A DNA stretch of 64,000 nucleotides from Conidiobolus incongruus B7586 (GCA_000697335.1 JNEM01016785.1:1-64000); one strand, 5' to 3'. Counted from the stretch's first letter, positions 1 through 11,440 are shown. Numbers and translations are program-made. The notes: generated by a model not told the origin, from the sequence alone.

Positions 1-398
1 CAATAACATGGAGACTGATGTCGGGCTCCTTCTTTAATAACAAACTCCGTAAAGTCGAAGATCAAGCCAGATGGTGCCCATGGAAATGCGGAGAAACTGA
101 CAGTCCTATACACCGATACATCGACTGTGAAAAAATACAAAAATTCTGGGATACTATAGCAACCATCCACGGTAACAAACTGGTCAGAAGAGTACCATCT
201 CTACTTCGAAAAGACTTAAGAAAACCAGCATTACCCCCAATTAATTCATTACACTTTAATCAAGCAATATTCTACATTCATTCTCTTTATCTGCAAACCA
301 TCTTCACAGAAACACCAATAACACCCCCATCAGAAGAAGACGCAAGAAAATGTTTTAGACAAGAAATTACTCAAAATCCGATAGATATCGTTACGTAA
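1..398 (+). mobile_element. 3' end of a LINE (non-LTR retrotransposon) open reading frame
   Basis: The frame is open from the first bases of the window to a TAA at 396-398, so this is the C-terminal piece of a longer protein. Just after ITWRLM lies a zinc-knuckle-like array, CX3CX7HX4C (Cys at residues 20 and 24, His 32, Cys 37 counted from the Met at base 18), followed by KFW. That is the usual arrangement of the zf-RVT region at the end of LINE reverse transcriptases. The 5' part lies outside the window. The 3' UTR boundary is unclear: an A8 run at 558-565 could be its tail, but the promoter-like motif of the next gene lies before it at 524-532, so the element may end earlier. No target-site duplication can be tested. 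Confidence 0.7.
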
Positions 399-523
399 TT
401 ACACGAAAAACATAACACAAGATAATGAATTCCACATTCTCTAAGCAAATAATTAATTAGCAAATTTAAATTAGTAATATATCACACTTGTCTATCAGAC
501 GAAGTGACGGATTTATTACGTCG

Positions 524-532
524 ATCCCATAA
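524..532 (+). promoter_or_regulatory. ATCCCATAA promoter motif
   Basis: Exact copy of the 9-mer that recurs before several genes here. It ends 72 bases before the start codon at 605, in the same orientation. Confidence 0.5.
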
Positions 533-604
533 ATTGTCGAATAAATCCTTTCCTCATAAAAAAAAGAATGGATCATCAAAAAAATAATCATCAATAATCT
601 AAAA

Positions 605-1288
605 ATGTTAAGAGTATCAACCATCAATCAAACAATTAAAATTAACCCGGTATTAAAAACCCTTCAGAAGAGATGGTATTCAGTTCCCGTCAGTACTCTA
701 CAATTGGAGCAAGTCAAAAAAGATCCTGAATACCAAGGTCTCTACTACTACCCTACCACCGATTCGAGCAAAATATATCTCAGTTTCCTAAATCCCCAGA
801 AAATTCAATCCAAAACCAAACTTAAGGATATTTTCCACATTGGGACCACTACCCAGCAGTTGCAAGGATTGAAAGCTACAAACATCGATCCACGACAATT
901 CGTTGAAAATGATAAATTCACAGAATTTTTACATTCATCATTAGCTGTGTCTGTTGTGGATGTGGATTCGCAGTTGAAAGCTCTCGCAGAATATCAAAAG
1001 GAGGGGTGGTTACATGTACCTGGTAATTAACAATGAACTATATATTATAATTTACAGCTAACTTATTATTGATCTATTATAGATAATCGCAATCCAGCTC
1101 CCTGGGGTAGAATCCCTCTACCAGAAGACATCTTTGGCAGTTTATTAGTCCAAAATGGCAAAATTGATCCCAAGAGTTATCAAAGGATGCCGTCGCATAG
1201 AATTGTCAGTTCCAACGGCTTATTCTTGTTGAGTGAGAGTTTGTTTGAGGATTTGGTAAAGAAATTGGAGAGCAAATTAGATCTGTAG
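605..1288 (+). CDS. probable mitochondrial protein, fungal-type family of unknown function
   Basis: Two exons, 605-1022 and 1083-1288, give 207 residues ending in TAG. The first exon would run on only four codons past the donor; splicing with GTAATT and the second of two possible acceptors restores a good frame (DNRNPAPWGRIPLPEDIFGS). The N-terminus is basic with few acidic residues (LRVSTINQTIKINPVLKTLQKRWYS with a likely presequence cleavage region), so import into mitochondria is likely. The C-terminal pattern PxPWGRIPxPEDIxGS followed by a MPxHR motif resembles conserved uncharacterised fungal proteins; this is from memory, not a search. It begins close after a LINE remnant, so its promoter lies right beside or inside transposon sequence. 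Confidence 0.8.
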
Positions 1289-2030
1289 TTATTAAAAGGT
1301 TTTATTTATTTTTGATATCTGATAATTATCACGGTTTATTTGTAATTATTTCATTTTTAACAATATTGTATTCATTAATCAATTATCAAAAAAGTGCTTA
1401 GTAACAAGTATTATTTGAATCAAGTAAATCATTTAATCACTGATAGTATCATCTACAAGAACTGATAATAACATTTTACATATCTGTTTTTTCATTAAAT
1501 TTATAACGTTGATCGGGTATGAAAATCATTTGAAATTCAATTATTCTAAACACTATCACTTCTAGATTTTGAAATTAATATAATCTACAATTCAATTCTA
1601 ACATACCAATCATTTCACATCAGATATTCAAAGCCTAAATACAAAGTCTATTTCAAAGATTAATTTGTACCTCCTGATTGGTAACTAAAACTAACGTCAT
1701 TTTAAAATCAATCACTATAAACATTTTAAAAGGTATCAAGTTCCTGGTAATTTTTTGATTATCAAAAATTTAGCTTGAAATGATTTAAATTTCAGGTCAA
1801 AGTTTGAAATTGGTCTATCTTTATTCATTTGAATTAGTTTAATTAGAATTCTAGGGGTATGATTGGTTGGAGATAAGAGTTGGTTGTGTGTGAGTCATTT
1901 TTACTAACTAATGTTATGATAATGAAAAGGGTCTTAAATTGACTTTAAATTCTAGCATATGAAAATTTATAAAGTCACTTTTTATCTTTTCAACTTTTAG
2001 AGAGCATTTATTTTATAGTGATCTATAAGA
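1289..2030. other. intergenic spacer
   Basis: AT-rich DNA between two plus-strand genes. No exon-like frame, tRNA or repeat is visible. The 5' leader and promoter of the F-box gene must lie in its last part. Confidence 0.6.
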
Positions 2031-3449
2031 ATGATAACTACTACAGCTATTACACCTATTCGATCCAATTCATTGGAACATTCTCAGTACTCCATATTTC
2101 AAGAACCTGATATTATTCGGTATATTTTTGAACGTTGCCATTACATTGATCTTCTCCGTTTTAGGCTAGTCAATACTCTTTGGAACCGTATCAGCAGTGA
2201 GATCATATTTAGAGAACTGAGTCTAAATAGTCAGTTTATATGTTACCAAAATGTCAAATGCAATGACAAAATTTTAAAGGTGGGCGACTCCAAATTGAAA
2301 TGCTATTTAAATCACAAGGAGAGTGTTAGAGATATTACAATTGAGGGACCAATTACTGAGGAGAGATGGAACATGCTAAAACAGTTTAAATATTGCAATA
2401 GGTTGAAAATTTGTCGGTGTTCCAATATGGAAGAGATGGATTTTGAGGGTATTGATCTCAACGATTTTTTTAATTTGAAATATTTAGATATTGAGTATTG
2501 CCAGTATCATTTCTCCATGCCAATGCCATTGCATTCAACTCATATATTTAATGTTAAAAATTTGAATAAGCTGACATTGACCCGAATTCCATCTGGCATG
2601 TATGATCAATTCATTAGTCTCATTTTGAATTGCCCTCAGTTGGAGGAATTGAATTTTAAGTTACATCGTTTGGATATTGAGACCATGGCCCAGATATGTC
2701 GCAAAATGACTAATTTGCGGAAATTAACGTTTTTACCATTTAAAAACGCGCAACTGTTGACCCCTTCAGCAGATGATACCGTTCACGAATTTGGCCATTG
2801 GTGTAATTGCCCTAACCCCATTCATTTTAGCTCATTTAACTTTTATCGTTATAATTTTACCAATGATTGGAGTTCAAGCCTCTCAGAGTTATTCCGAAGT
2901 AGCCCGAACTTAAGTAACTTGGAATTGAGTGACTTACATCTGGATCATTTTAGTTTATTACAATTAGCACAATTGTCCTATCTCAAACAGTTGAAATTAA
3001 CTAATTGCAAGATAGACTCCGAGCACTTACCCAAAGTATTTCAGAATTGCAACCAATTAAAGCATTGTGAATTCTCCATGGTAGAAGGAATCAATGACCA
3101 AATCATCGAAAGTCTTATGAAGCACTGCAGCAATCTCAACACTCTAAAACTCGAATGGGTGAATGTCAGTCACATAGGTATTGAATATATTCGTCAATAT
3201 GGTAAAGAGCTCCAATACTTGGAACTTAATTTAAGATGTGATTTCTACTTAAAACATTTCGAATCTCAGTGGCAATGTGCCAACCGATTAAAGACCCTTT
3301 TGTTAGAAAACATTCACGCTTGTGATGCCAATCAAATTGGGACAAAACAATTCATTCACTTAGATGTCTTATATCTCAGATGTAAAGAATCCACAACCAA
3401 TTTAAAAGCTAAATTAACTGAAGAACTGCCCAATACCAAAGTCTACTAA
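2031..3449 (+). CDS. F-box protein with leucine-rich repeats (RNI-like)
   Basis: Intronless, 472 residues. Residues 20-65 resemble an F-box: an EPDIIRYIFERC stretch, then DLLRFRLVNTLWNRI. The rest is a run of about 25-residue leucine-rich repeats with LxxLxLxxC/N spacing (for example LKQLKLTNCKI and LNTLKLEWVNVS). Such proteins usually serve as substrate receptors of SCF ubiquitin ligases, binding Skp1 through the F-box and the target through the LRR arc; the target cannot be told from sequence. The start chosen is the first Met of the frame, six residues into a Thr-rich leader. It is convergent with PEX14, with only 36 bases between the stops. Confidence 0.8.
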   Translation: MITTTAITPIRSNSLEHSQYSIFQEPDIIRYIFERCHYIDLLRFRLVNTLWNRISSEIIFRELSLNSQFICYQNVKCNDKILKVGDSKLKCYLNHKESVRDITIEGPITEERWNMLKQFKYCNRLKICRCSNMEEMDFEGIDLNDFFNLKYLDIEYCQYHFSMPMPLHSTHIFNVKNLNKLTLTRIPSGMYDQFISLILNCPQLEELNFKLHRLDIETMAQICRKMTNLRKLTFLPFKNAQLLTPSADDTVHEFGHWCNCPNPIHFSSFNFYRYNFTNDWSSSLSELFRSSPNLSNLELSDLHLDHFSLLQLAQLSYLKQLKLTNCKIDSEHLPKVFQNCNQLKHCEFSMVEGINDQIIESLMKHCSNLNTLKLEWVNVSHIGIEYIRQYGKELQYLELNLRCDFYLKHFESQWQCANRLKTLLLENIHACDANQIGTKQFIHLDVLYLRCKESTTNLKAKLTEELPNTKVY

Positions 3450-3485
3450 GCAAATTCAATAAATAAAACATATGAATATCTTTTA

Positions 3486-4471
3486 TTAAAAATTTTTGGA
3501 ATTTAATACGAATCCTTTAAAACTTCTGAGTTCGGACTTGACATTAGCACCCGGGACTTTGGAGTAGCTCCAATAGTCTTTGGAATAATAGTCAGAACTG
3601 TACTTGCCCTTTTCTAATTCTAAATAATTCTTGTAGTCTTTGAATTGTCTCATTAATTTTGGTACGCCTTCCTCACGTAATAGTATCAAATCTTGTAAAT
3701 CGCGTTCCTTCTGTTTCGCATTATCATTAGCTTTCAATTGTTGCTGATCACACGTAAATTGGTGATAACTGTGCACTTGACTCTGACACAAATTGTACAA
3801 TTTCCTATAATTGTCTTTCCTGTTTGTTAGTCTTTTACGACGTATGGAGTACTGTTTCCAAAGAGGAATAATCGTATAAGTCACGACCAAATACACAATG
3901 ACGCCACCAATGGCGAGGGGTTTCAGCCAGTTGATAGTTTGGGTGATCAGTTGCCACAGGGATTTTTTTGAGGGCTGCTGTACTGCTAATTGATTCGGAT
4001 TGTAGTGGATACGAGGTGGTAATTTGGGTAATTGATTTAATTCAGATTTTAAAAAACTATAAAAATTAAAATTAGCTATGAGTTTTATAATTGATATTTA
4101 ATGTTATTTACTCGTCGATAGGAAATTTTTTATCCTAAAAACATTATGCAATATTAATACCAACAATTTCATAACAGTTTTCAGCCACTTACTGTTAATT
4201 GGCTGTTAGCTAACAATTTATAAGCCAATTCGATCTGCGTCCAGTTCAAACCTCTACCCAACAGGAATTGCTCCTTCTCCCTATTAGTCAAATGCTTGAA
4301 CTGAGGCGCCTTCAAAAATTCCACAGCCGTTTTTATCATAGGAATGGCTTCACTAATTTCACTATTACTCTGTATCGTAGGTGTAACAAATTGTGGCAAA
4401 CTCTGACTTTTCAATTCCCTACTTAGTTTTTGACGATCTAGAAGTTCATCTTTAAATGTATTGCTAGTCAT
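3486..4471 (-). CDS. PEX14: peroxisomal docking protein Pex14
   Basis: Three exons, 4471-4193, 4134-4112 (a 23-nt microexon) and 4056-3486, give 290 residues. Residues about 44-90 form the Pex14 N-terminal domain that binds Pex5 and Pex19: IKTAVEFLKAP, then FLLGRGLNWTQIELAYKLL. After a short Pro-rich linker comes one hydrophobic segment (LKPLAIGGVIVYLVVTYTI) that would anchor the protein in the peroxisomal membrane, then a charged coiled coil (RKDNYRKLYNLCQSQ to KYSSDYYSKDYW). With Pex13 it forms the docking pore for matrix protein import. The microexon is supported because it joins both neighbours in frame. Length is near the shorter end of the family. Confidence 0.9.
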
Positions 4472-4778
4472 ACTTTTGTTTTAGAAATTATTATCAAGTT
4501 AAAAAAGATAATTAATTCAATCAAAAATATGCTATTAAAGTTTTTAAGGATTAAAAAAGTAACGAAAGTTAATACCAGTCATATGTTTAAAAAATATAAA
4601 ATCATGTGAATATTAATTTGAAGAATTTCAATTTAAATCCCAAAAAATTAAATCACAAATTAATGTGGTAATCATTAATATTTTAAGTGTTAAGAAACAG
4701 TATTTATTAGTTTAAATAATGATTAATTTTCAGTATTAAATACATTCTCTCTCTAAACAACATCATTAATAACTAACA

Positions 4779-5198
4779 TTAAATATAATAAAAAATAAAG
4801 ATTACTTTGGATAACTGTGTTGATCTATAATAAGTGGAACCTAATCCGAATAATATCAAGCCTCCCAGCAGATATCTACCTTGGGGTCCTATTAGCCATC
4901 TGGAACCTTTTTCTAATACCTAAAAGATAATTAATATCAAAAATTTAGCAAATCACACAATCATTAGCACTTTAATTCTATCATCAATTTTATCCAAAAT
5001 ATCCTTCTCCTGAACAGGTTTTTTGATATTTTTATATTCGACCGAACTATATGTAGTCATTGTGATAGGCTGTGAACCGTTGAGATTGATAGTAAATTGC
5101 TTGGGTTTAGGATACTGCTTGTTCAGTTCCTCATCTGCAATTCGCTCAATTCTCTGGGCTCTCGGTTTTTTGTTCTTTTTTAAAGGTAATTCCATCAT
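4779..5198 (-). CDS. small single-pass membrane protein, unknown
   Basis: Exon 1 is 5198-4971 (76 codons) and exon 2 starts at 4919, joined by a 51-nt intron with the donor GTGCTA. The N-terminal half is basic and polar (LPLKKNKKPRAQRIERIADEE); the second exon encodes a membrane segment, GRYLLGGLILFGLGSTYY. The 3' end is ambiguous. Reading on gives a stop at 4779; a further 53-nt intron (4805-4753) would replace the last residues with RENVFNTEN and stop at 4723. I do not recognise the family. It starts 224 bases from the divergent epimerase gene and has its own ATCCCATAA motif. Confidence 0.6.
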
Positions 5199-5278
5199 GA
5201 GTTTGTTATTTTTGTAGTGTTGATTTTGATGGTGATACAGCTAATAAAGCTTATATTTTGTAATAAGTTCTATAATTT

Positions 5279-5287
5279 TTATGGGAT
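5279..5287 (-). promoter_or_regulatory. ATCCCATAA promoter motif
   Basis: On the minus strand, 80 bases before the start at 5198. It lies in the spacer shared with the divergent epimerase gene but points to the minus-strand gene. Confidence 0.5.
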
Positions 5288-5422
5288 TATGTTTAACTCT
5301 TCTAAATGAGGATCCAATATTCACTTCAAAACACATGACTTGCAAAATTCAATTAATAACGTGATGGTTACTTCTTTCACTTAAAGTTTCGAAAATTTAC
5401 AATATTAAAACTCATTAAAAAT

Positions 5423-6123
5423 ATGCACTATTTATCAAGATCAGTTGTTAGATCTCAGTTATTTAAGGGACCTATTTTCAGCTCTCAGTTCTCTACATCT
5501 GCTAAACGTCAATTTGTAGTACCAAACGATGTTCCTCAAAAGGTAAGTCACTCCTGTGTTCCATCTAACAAATTCGAAATTTAAATTAACCTAATATATT
5601 GCTTAATACAAGGTATTCCAACTTGGCAAGTTAAACCATGTAGCCATCGCCGTTCCCAATTTGGAAAAAGCCACAGAATTTTACAGATCCGTATTAGGTG
5701 CTGAAGTGAGCGATACTCAAGTAAATTACCCCAAATTCCTCGACAATAATATTTAATTAACCTTGGATAATAGGCATTGCCCGACCACGGTGTCTACACC
5801 GTCTTTGTTAATTTGGGAAACACAAAAATAGAACTTTTGCATCCCCTAGGTGAAAAGAGTCCCATTCAAAATTTTTTAACTAAAAATACTTCTGGAGGGA
5901 TTCACCATATTTGTATTGAGGTAAATAATCAATATTTGCCATAGTATATCCAATTATTGATATTATTTAGGTGGATGACGTTTACAAAGCCCTTGAAGAA
6001 TTAACCAAGAACAATATCAGAAGTTTGGATAAGAAGCCTAAAATTGGCGCTCACAACAAACCTGTCATCTTTTTACATCCTAAGGATTGTGGTGGAGTTT
6101 TGGTTGAATTGGAACAGGCCTAA
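5423..6123 (+). CDS. MCEE: methylmalonyl-CoA epimerase, mitochondrial
   Basis: Four exons, 5423-5542, 5613-5720, 5774-5920 and 5971-6123, give 175 residues. The first 30 residues are Ser/Arg-rich without acids, a mitochondrial presequence. The vicinal-oxygen-chelate fold follows: LNHVAIAVPNLEKATEFY with the first metal His, then VFVNLGNTKIELLHP, GGIHHICIEVDDV with a second His, and GAHNKPVIFLHPKDCGGVL ending VELEQA with the metal-binding Glu. It interconverts (2S)- and (2R)-methylmalonyl-CoA, the step between propionyl-CoA carboxylase (whose alpha subunit is at 32.9 kb) and B12-dependent methylmalonyl-CoA mutase. All introns are in phase 0. Confidence 0.93.
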
Positions 6124-6516
6124 ATTCATTAAAAAAATTAAAGGTTTTTAAATATTATATACTATTTTTAATGTATTTATTTGGAGTAATTGATGACCTG
6201 TAATGATCTTTGAAATGTGACATCACCGAATATTTTAAAATTTTTTAATAGATTTTCAAGAGTTAATTATAAGAATGATATTATTAACCAAATAATACAT
6301 ATACTATTATCATCTTTTTAATTTAAATTTTACAATATTTGTATCAAACGAAGATGATCAATTATTTCAACAATTTGAAATTTTCACAATTTTTTGAAAC
6401 TTAAATAAAACATCACCTCAAATTTATTGAAAATAAAAATAACCATTAATAATTTTATTTGTTTATAATGAAAATGAATAATTTTATTAATTAGAGTGTT
6501 ATGATTTTATAACTGT
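6124..6516. other. convergent intergenic spacer
   Basis: AT-rich 3' spacer between the epimerase and trypsin genes; nothing beyond T-rich and A-rich tracts is seen. Confidence 0.6.
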
Positions 6517-7524
6517 CTATTGAAAATGAGTTTTATGAAGATGTGGTGCCATTATAAGTTTGTGCAATTGGTGACGCATAGGATTCTTTGAAAGTTGATT
6601 CGGTAGGGGTGCTGATGATTCTGATAACTCCTCAGGATTCGATTCTGTTGATTCTTCGAGCGATGTGCTATCCAATTCCGGACCATCGGGACTGTCTTCA
6701 CGGAGACTGGCGTTAATGAAGTTGATATGGTGCGCGACACGAGTGTAAATGCCTGGGAATTTGGGTAGCGCACATCCCTTACCAAAACTGGTGATTCCTA
6801 CGAGGATTGCGGTGCCTCCATTGATATACATCAAAGGGCCACCACTATCACCTTGACATGTGTCTTTGGCACCTTCGTCATAGCCTGCACATACTTGATA
6901 TTTGGGTTTGAGATCAATATGGATCACATTGTATTCTTCTTGACATAATTTGAAATCAACTACCGGTACCTGAACTTCATTAAGCACATGAGCAGCACCA
7001 TCAGCAGCATCAACACCTTTCTGCACTTGGGTCTTACCCCAACCGATAGCGGTGAGCATAGTGCCCGTCTTATCAGCGAAACCTCCTATGTCGGGCTCGA
7101 CCTTTTGAATATTTTTGAGCATATATTCCTTGGGGAATTCAATCTTCCACAATGCAATATCGTTTAAATTATTCTCGTGATTGTATTCTGGATGAATGAT
7201 TCGTTTGACAACTCTGCCGACGATACCGTTCTCGCTGGCGTCGGACAGTGCGAGGTTGTGGCGATGCAAATGCACGGTGAAGTCTGCGGCATCTCGGATG
7301 GTGCAGTGAGCAGCGGTCACAATCCAATTGTTGGAAATAAGCGATCCACCACATATGTGATGACCTTTGTATTGAATGGATGCAATGAAACTGTAAAAGA
7401 AGGGATTGGCTTCCTGACCTCCTATAATACGATCTTCCTTCATATCATCATTGAATCTCGAATCCAAACCATGAAGTGACAAGATATGCAACAAAAAACA
7501 ATTCAACAGAGACGATTTCATCAC
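6517..7524 (-). CDS. secreted trypsin-like serine protease (S1A)
   Basis: Intronless, 335 residues. A hydrophobic signal peptide (LLNCFLLHILSLHGL) leads into a short propeptide and the activation site R32-IIGG. The triad is complete: His73 in TAAHC, Asp122 in NDIALWK and Ser227 in CQGDSGGPL. Asp221, six residues before the Ser, lines the S1 pocket, so cleavage after Lys or Arg is expected. The protease domain ends near residue 275 (GIYTRVAHHINFIN). It is followed by about 55 residues rich in Ser, Glu and Pro, then a His-rich end, which are not part of the fold. A TATA box lies 54 bases upstream. Such trypsins are abundant in insect-associated fungi, which fits extracellular nutrition. Confidence 0.93.
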   Translation of the reverse strand: MMKSSLLNCFLLHILSLHGLDSRFNDDMKEDRIIGGQEANPFFYSFIASIQYKGHHICGGSLISNNWIVTAAHCTIRDAADFTVHLHRHNLALSDASENGIVGRVVKRIIHPEYNHENNLNDIALWKIEFPKEYMLKNIQKVEPDIGGFADKTGTMLTAIGWGKTQVQKGVDAADGAAHVLNEVQVPVVDFKLCQEEYNVIHIDLKPKYQVCAGYDEGAKDTCQGDSGGPLMYINGGTAILVGITSFGKGCALPKFPGIYTRVAHHINFINASLREDSPDGPELDSTSLEESTESNPEELSESSAPLPNQLSKNPMRHQLHKLIMAPHLHKTHFQ

Positions 7525-7578
7525 AAATAAAAAAGAATTAATTAGAATGAATAATGATTTATCAAGAAGGAAGCACCT

Positions 7579-7585
7579 CTTTATA
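7579..7585 (-). promoter_or_regulatory. TATA box of the trypsin gene
   Basis: Minus strand reads TATAAAG, 54 bases before the start at 7524, a plausible core promoter for this secreted-enzyme gene. Confidence 0.55.
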
Positions 7586-8031
7586 TTTAATTCACCACAA
7601 GTTTTAAAAATATGATCTCAAACCTTAACCCATCCCACTCAATTAAATTTTGTTCCAAACGTTCATTTGATTCCATTTTCAGAGTTTGCAATCTATTCTT
7701 TTTCGGTTTCAGATTTCATTACAGTTTTTTATCTTGGGAATGAATCAGTACCTAGAATGAATCTCTAATATTCTCAATACTTAATAGTTCTAAAGCCTCT
7801 TTTATCAATATATCCATACAATACAAAGACACATCATAAACTCACAATATTCATAGCAATTCTATCTAAATTGTATTTCCAATGACTAAATTAAATTTGT
7901 ATAAGTAAAACATTTAATTCAAATTTTTTAACTAAAATTAAAAAACATTCATTAAGCCTTATTTATTTGATAATATTTTGATATAGTTTATTCTCATTGA
8001 TATATTAATGATTTGATAAAATTTAGGGCTG

Positions 8032-8033
<2 letters not shown>

Positions 8034-8073
<40 letters not shown>
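8034..8073. repeat. (TA)n microsatellite
   Basis: About 20 uninterrupted TA units in the spacer. Similar TA runs lie near 24738, 42972 and 43974. Confidence 0.9.
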
Positions 8074-8076
<3 letters not shown>

Positions 8077-9789
8077 TATTTTGGATTATTTAAGTGATTA
8101 ATTTTATAATATAATAAAAATTTCTTTTTCAAATTCTAATCCAATTTACAATAATTTATAATTCAATATTTTTAACTCTATATCAAATGGAATACGAAGA
8201 AACCAACAGATTAAAATAAATGAATATCTATATAGTCTAAATAAATATTATGTGACAAAAATTACTAAATTTATAAAATGAATATTGATATTAAATTTGA
8301 ATTGTTTTGGATTGGTGATATTGAAATTTTAAATTCAGATGGAATATTGGGATGTTTTGGGCTTGGTGAGGAGTATATTACTTAGATATATTAGAAATTT
8401 TTTTAATAATTAATCATGAGAAAAAATTAATAAATAAATATTATATATACATTAATATTATAATATTGAATTTCATGTATTTTGTTATCAATTTGATGTA
8501 TTAAATTCATTTATTAAAATTATTTTGTAATCATATTTTAAAAATTCAATAGCAAAAAATATAGAATATCGTTACATTTAATATTAAAAAAATGATTTAA
8601 TGAATAAACTACAAAGTATTAGTAGATCAATGCATTTATAAATATCTCAATAATCATCAATCTTATTTGGCATCTATATATCCCAGCATTTAATTTTCAC
8701 TCAATTCAAAATGTTTTGACTATAATAAATTTAGAATAAAATTAGGATATTAATTTAAATAATTAATGAATAATATGATAATTTAATGATCGATTTGAAA
8801 GAGTTTTTGGTTAGTATATATTTTGTAAATATGTTTAAATTTCTGATTTTTTAACAAGCTTATTAATTCATATAAATAGGTTAATTTGAATAAAGTATAA
8901 TTTTCATTTGAATAATAGTATGATGAATAAAATTCTTCAATTCATTATAATTATAAAACATTTACTAAGTAAAATATTTAAAAGGTAGTAAGATATATAG
9001 ATAACGTCACATAAACCATTTTCATTTTGACTTATAATTATTCAGAGTGAATTTGAGTGAATATAATAGGAGATACTAAAATTACTTGATGTATTCGAAG
9101 CACTCTTTTTACCTATACAATTTTATTTTCAATTTCAAATATGATGATCAATAAACTAGAACTGTTAACTTTATATTGAAATCAAAATTTTCAAATTAAA
9201 TTTTATTTTTTGAGTTCCAAGTCAGAAATTAGTTGGTTATAACAATATAATAATGTACAAAAAATGTAAATTTTTATCCAACTATATTTTTTAAAAATCT
9301 TTATAATAATTGAAATAGCCAATGTACAATGACTAATATTATGTTCAATTAAGTTATTTAGAAGAATATTTATAAAATAAAATTAAACTATATATTCGAA
9401 ACTTAAATTGAAATTAAGTGTATTATAACTAATATTAAAGTCAGTTATTACCAGTATAATTTCGATGATGACTATATAAAATTTGAATATAATGGCGTTT
9501 ACATTCATAATTTTTAGGATTTGATATATATTTATTATAGTAATATTAATTCAATTTTATATTCATATAATTATATTGTTAATGATATTCCTATATTCAC
9601 ATTAAATAATTTGATTGAATTTAAAAATTAAATCTAAGTAAGTCCAAATCTTTGTGATTCATTGTAATATATTGATAGACGGTCTAATAAATATTATTTA
9701 TTGTTAATATTAATTAGTAATGTTAAATTAGACCCTGAAGAAAAAGTCTTCAACCTCATTTAAGTACTCGATCAAATTAATTCTGAAAT

Positions 9790-11337
9790 TAATTCAGCTG
9801 AAGACGGAGCCTTCCGATTTGGAATGCACATTTGAGTTGGGACCTATCAACCAGCCGGTAATGGTATGTTTAACATGTGCAAAAGACCCAAAGGAACTTC
9901 CGTGTGGGATTTGTGCCTCATGAGCTTCCAAATATCACGAAAACCATGAATTTTTAGAACTTTACAGTAAAAGGGACTTCACTTGCGAGTGTGGGACAGA
10001 TAAATTGAAAACTGGGTGCTTCTTTAACGATCGGTTGCCGGATCTTAAAGTTAGTCATAGAGTAATTACGAATCCTAATAATCATAATTTTGAGGGGATG
10101 TATTGTCTGTAATATGTGATTATAGTAATGGAGTTTCAATGAATATTCACTGTATTTCCAGATGTAATCAACTTTACGATGCCGAGAACGATACGGATAA
10201 TATGTGTCAATGTTACATTGGCTAAGGTTGGTTTCAAGGAATTTGTATTGAAAAGGTAATTGATAATATAGATATATAGATATATAGATATCATTTTCTA
10301 TTGTTAATTCAACTGTCTTATTAGATCCCTGAAAATGAAGAAAATTGATTAATAGGTTCTAAATGCGCTAAAAATCATTCCTTTTTATTGGATTTTGTCG
10401 ATAATAAAAAATTTAAAGTGCTTCCTATTAAGAGTTTGAATGAGATTAATTCTAGAATTGATAAGATCAGCAAGAGAATCACCATAATAATTTTGAAGGA
10501 CAAAAAGTTGAAAATAATACTTAGAATGAATGATTAAAAGATCAGAATGGTAATGAAATATTACAGAATAATATTGAATTAAAAGAATGAAAATAAAGCA
10601 ACTACAGCCAAAAAGAAAAACTCTAAGAGAATAACTCAATCTGAAGATGGCGGTATACTAAATATAAAAATAATCACTCAAAACGTGCTGGCACTGGAGA
10701 TACTAAGTTATCCTATTTTAAAATTATTATATTCCCAACTAATGTTCTTTACTACATTAAAGAATGCGTTACCACCAATTTATATTGAATCTTTCAAATA
10801 AGGATCAAAATACATTCGACCAAGTAAGGATTAAGCATTTATCAATTGATGTAATCTAATTTTTTAGTTTAGATAATGACAAAATTTGTGATGTGAACTT
10901 ATTTTTGTTGGAAATCAGCTCTGTACTAATGCTAAAAAGTAGAAAATATGAAGCCTCAATGTGAATTGATGAATAACTGAATTATTTTAGTGCCAAGCTT
11001 TATAATATAACCAAAAAGTTGATTTCCTACTAGGTGAAGTAATCTACTCGCCACCAATTGAAGAAATTGAAGAAGTTACAGGTAAATCAAATTATATACT
11101 TTTCACGATTGGAACATTCAGTATCAATTTAGAAGTAAATTAGGATCAGAACTCTTCGAAACCTTCCTAGAAGAATTAAACAATTTTCCATGAGAGTAAG
11201 GCATCGCTCTCACCCACATGATCAAGAAGATGCTGAGCGAATTTACCGAATTTATGAGGCTTTTCGCCGAGAAGAATCAAATTGTCACAATGGAAAATAT
11301 TTTACAATTTTTAAATAATAAAAGTAACAAGGATTAA
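9790..11337 (+). pseudogene. decayed UBR7-type gene (UBR box plus PHD-like zinc finger)
   Basis: Conceptual translation follows UBR7: TFELGPINQPVMVCLTCAKD, then ELPCGICAS, KYHENHEFLELYSKRDFTCECG, NHNFEGMYC, a CNQLYDAENDTDNMCQC piece, and a C-terminal MIKKMLSEFTEFMRLFAEKN with TMENILQFL. Family members are putative E3 ligases that recognise N-degrons or chromatin. Here the reading frame is broken: a TGA (9928-9930) replaces a zinc-binding Cys of the UBR box, a second Cys has become Tyr, and in the PHD-like finger an expected Cys-Glu pair reads Gly-stop (TAA). A further TGA follows in the next exon. Two introns are still recognisable (about 10109-10161 and 10257-10325). All three stop codons end intact genes nearby, so a changed code is not the explanation. 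Confidence 0.7.
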
Positions 11338-11440
11338 TTATTAATTTTTTAGATTATTGGTATATTATAATTGTTCCTTGGAGTACTTTGAATATATATA
11401 TCAAATAATTATAAATTATTGTTTTTATGATGATTGATTA

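Larger units (their letters stand above)
7525..9789. other. AT-rich spacer with microsatellite
   Basis: Holds the trypsin promoter, a TA microsatellite (8034-8073) and otherwise very AT-rich sequence. I see no exon with a maintained frame and no RNA gene. Confidence 0.55.
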
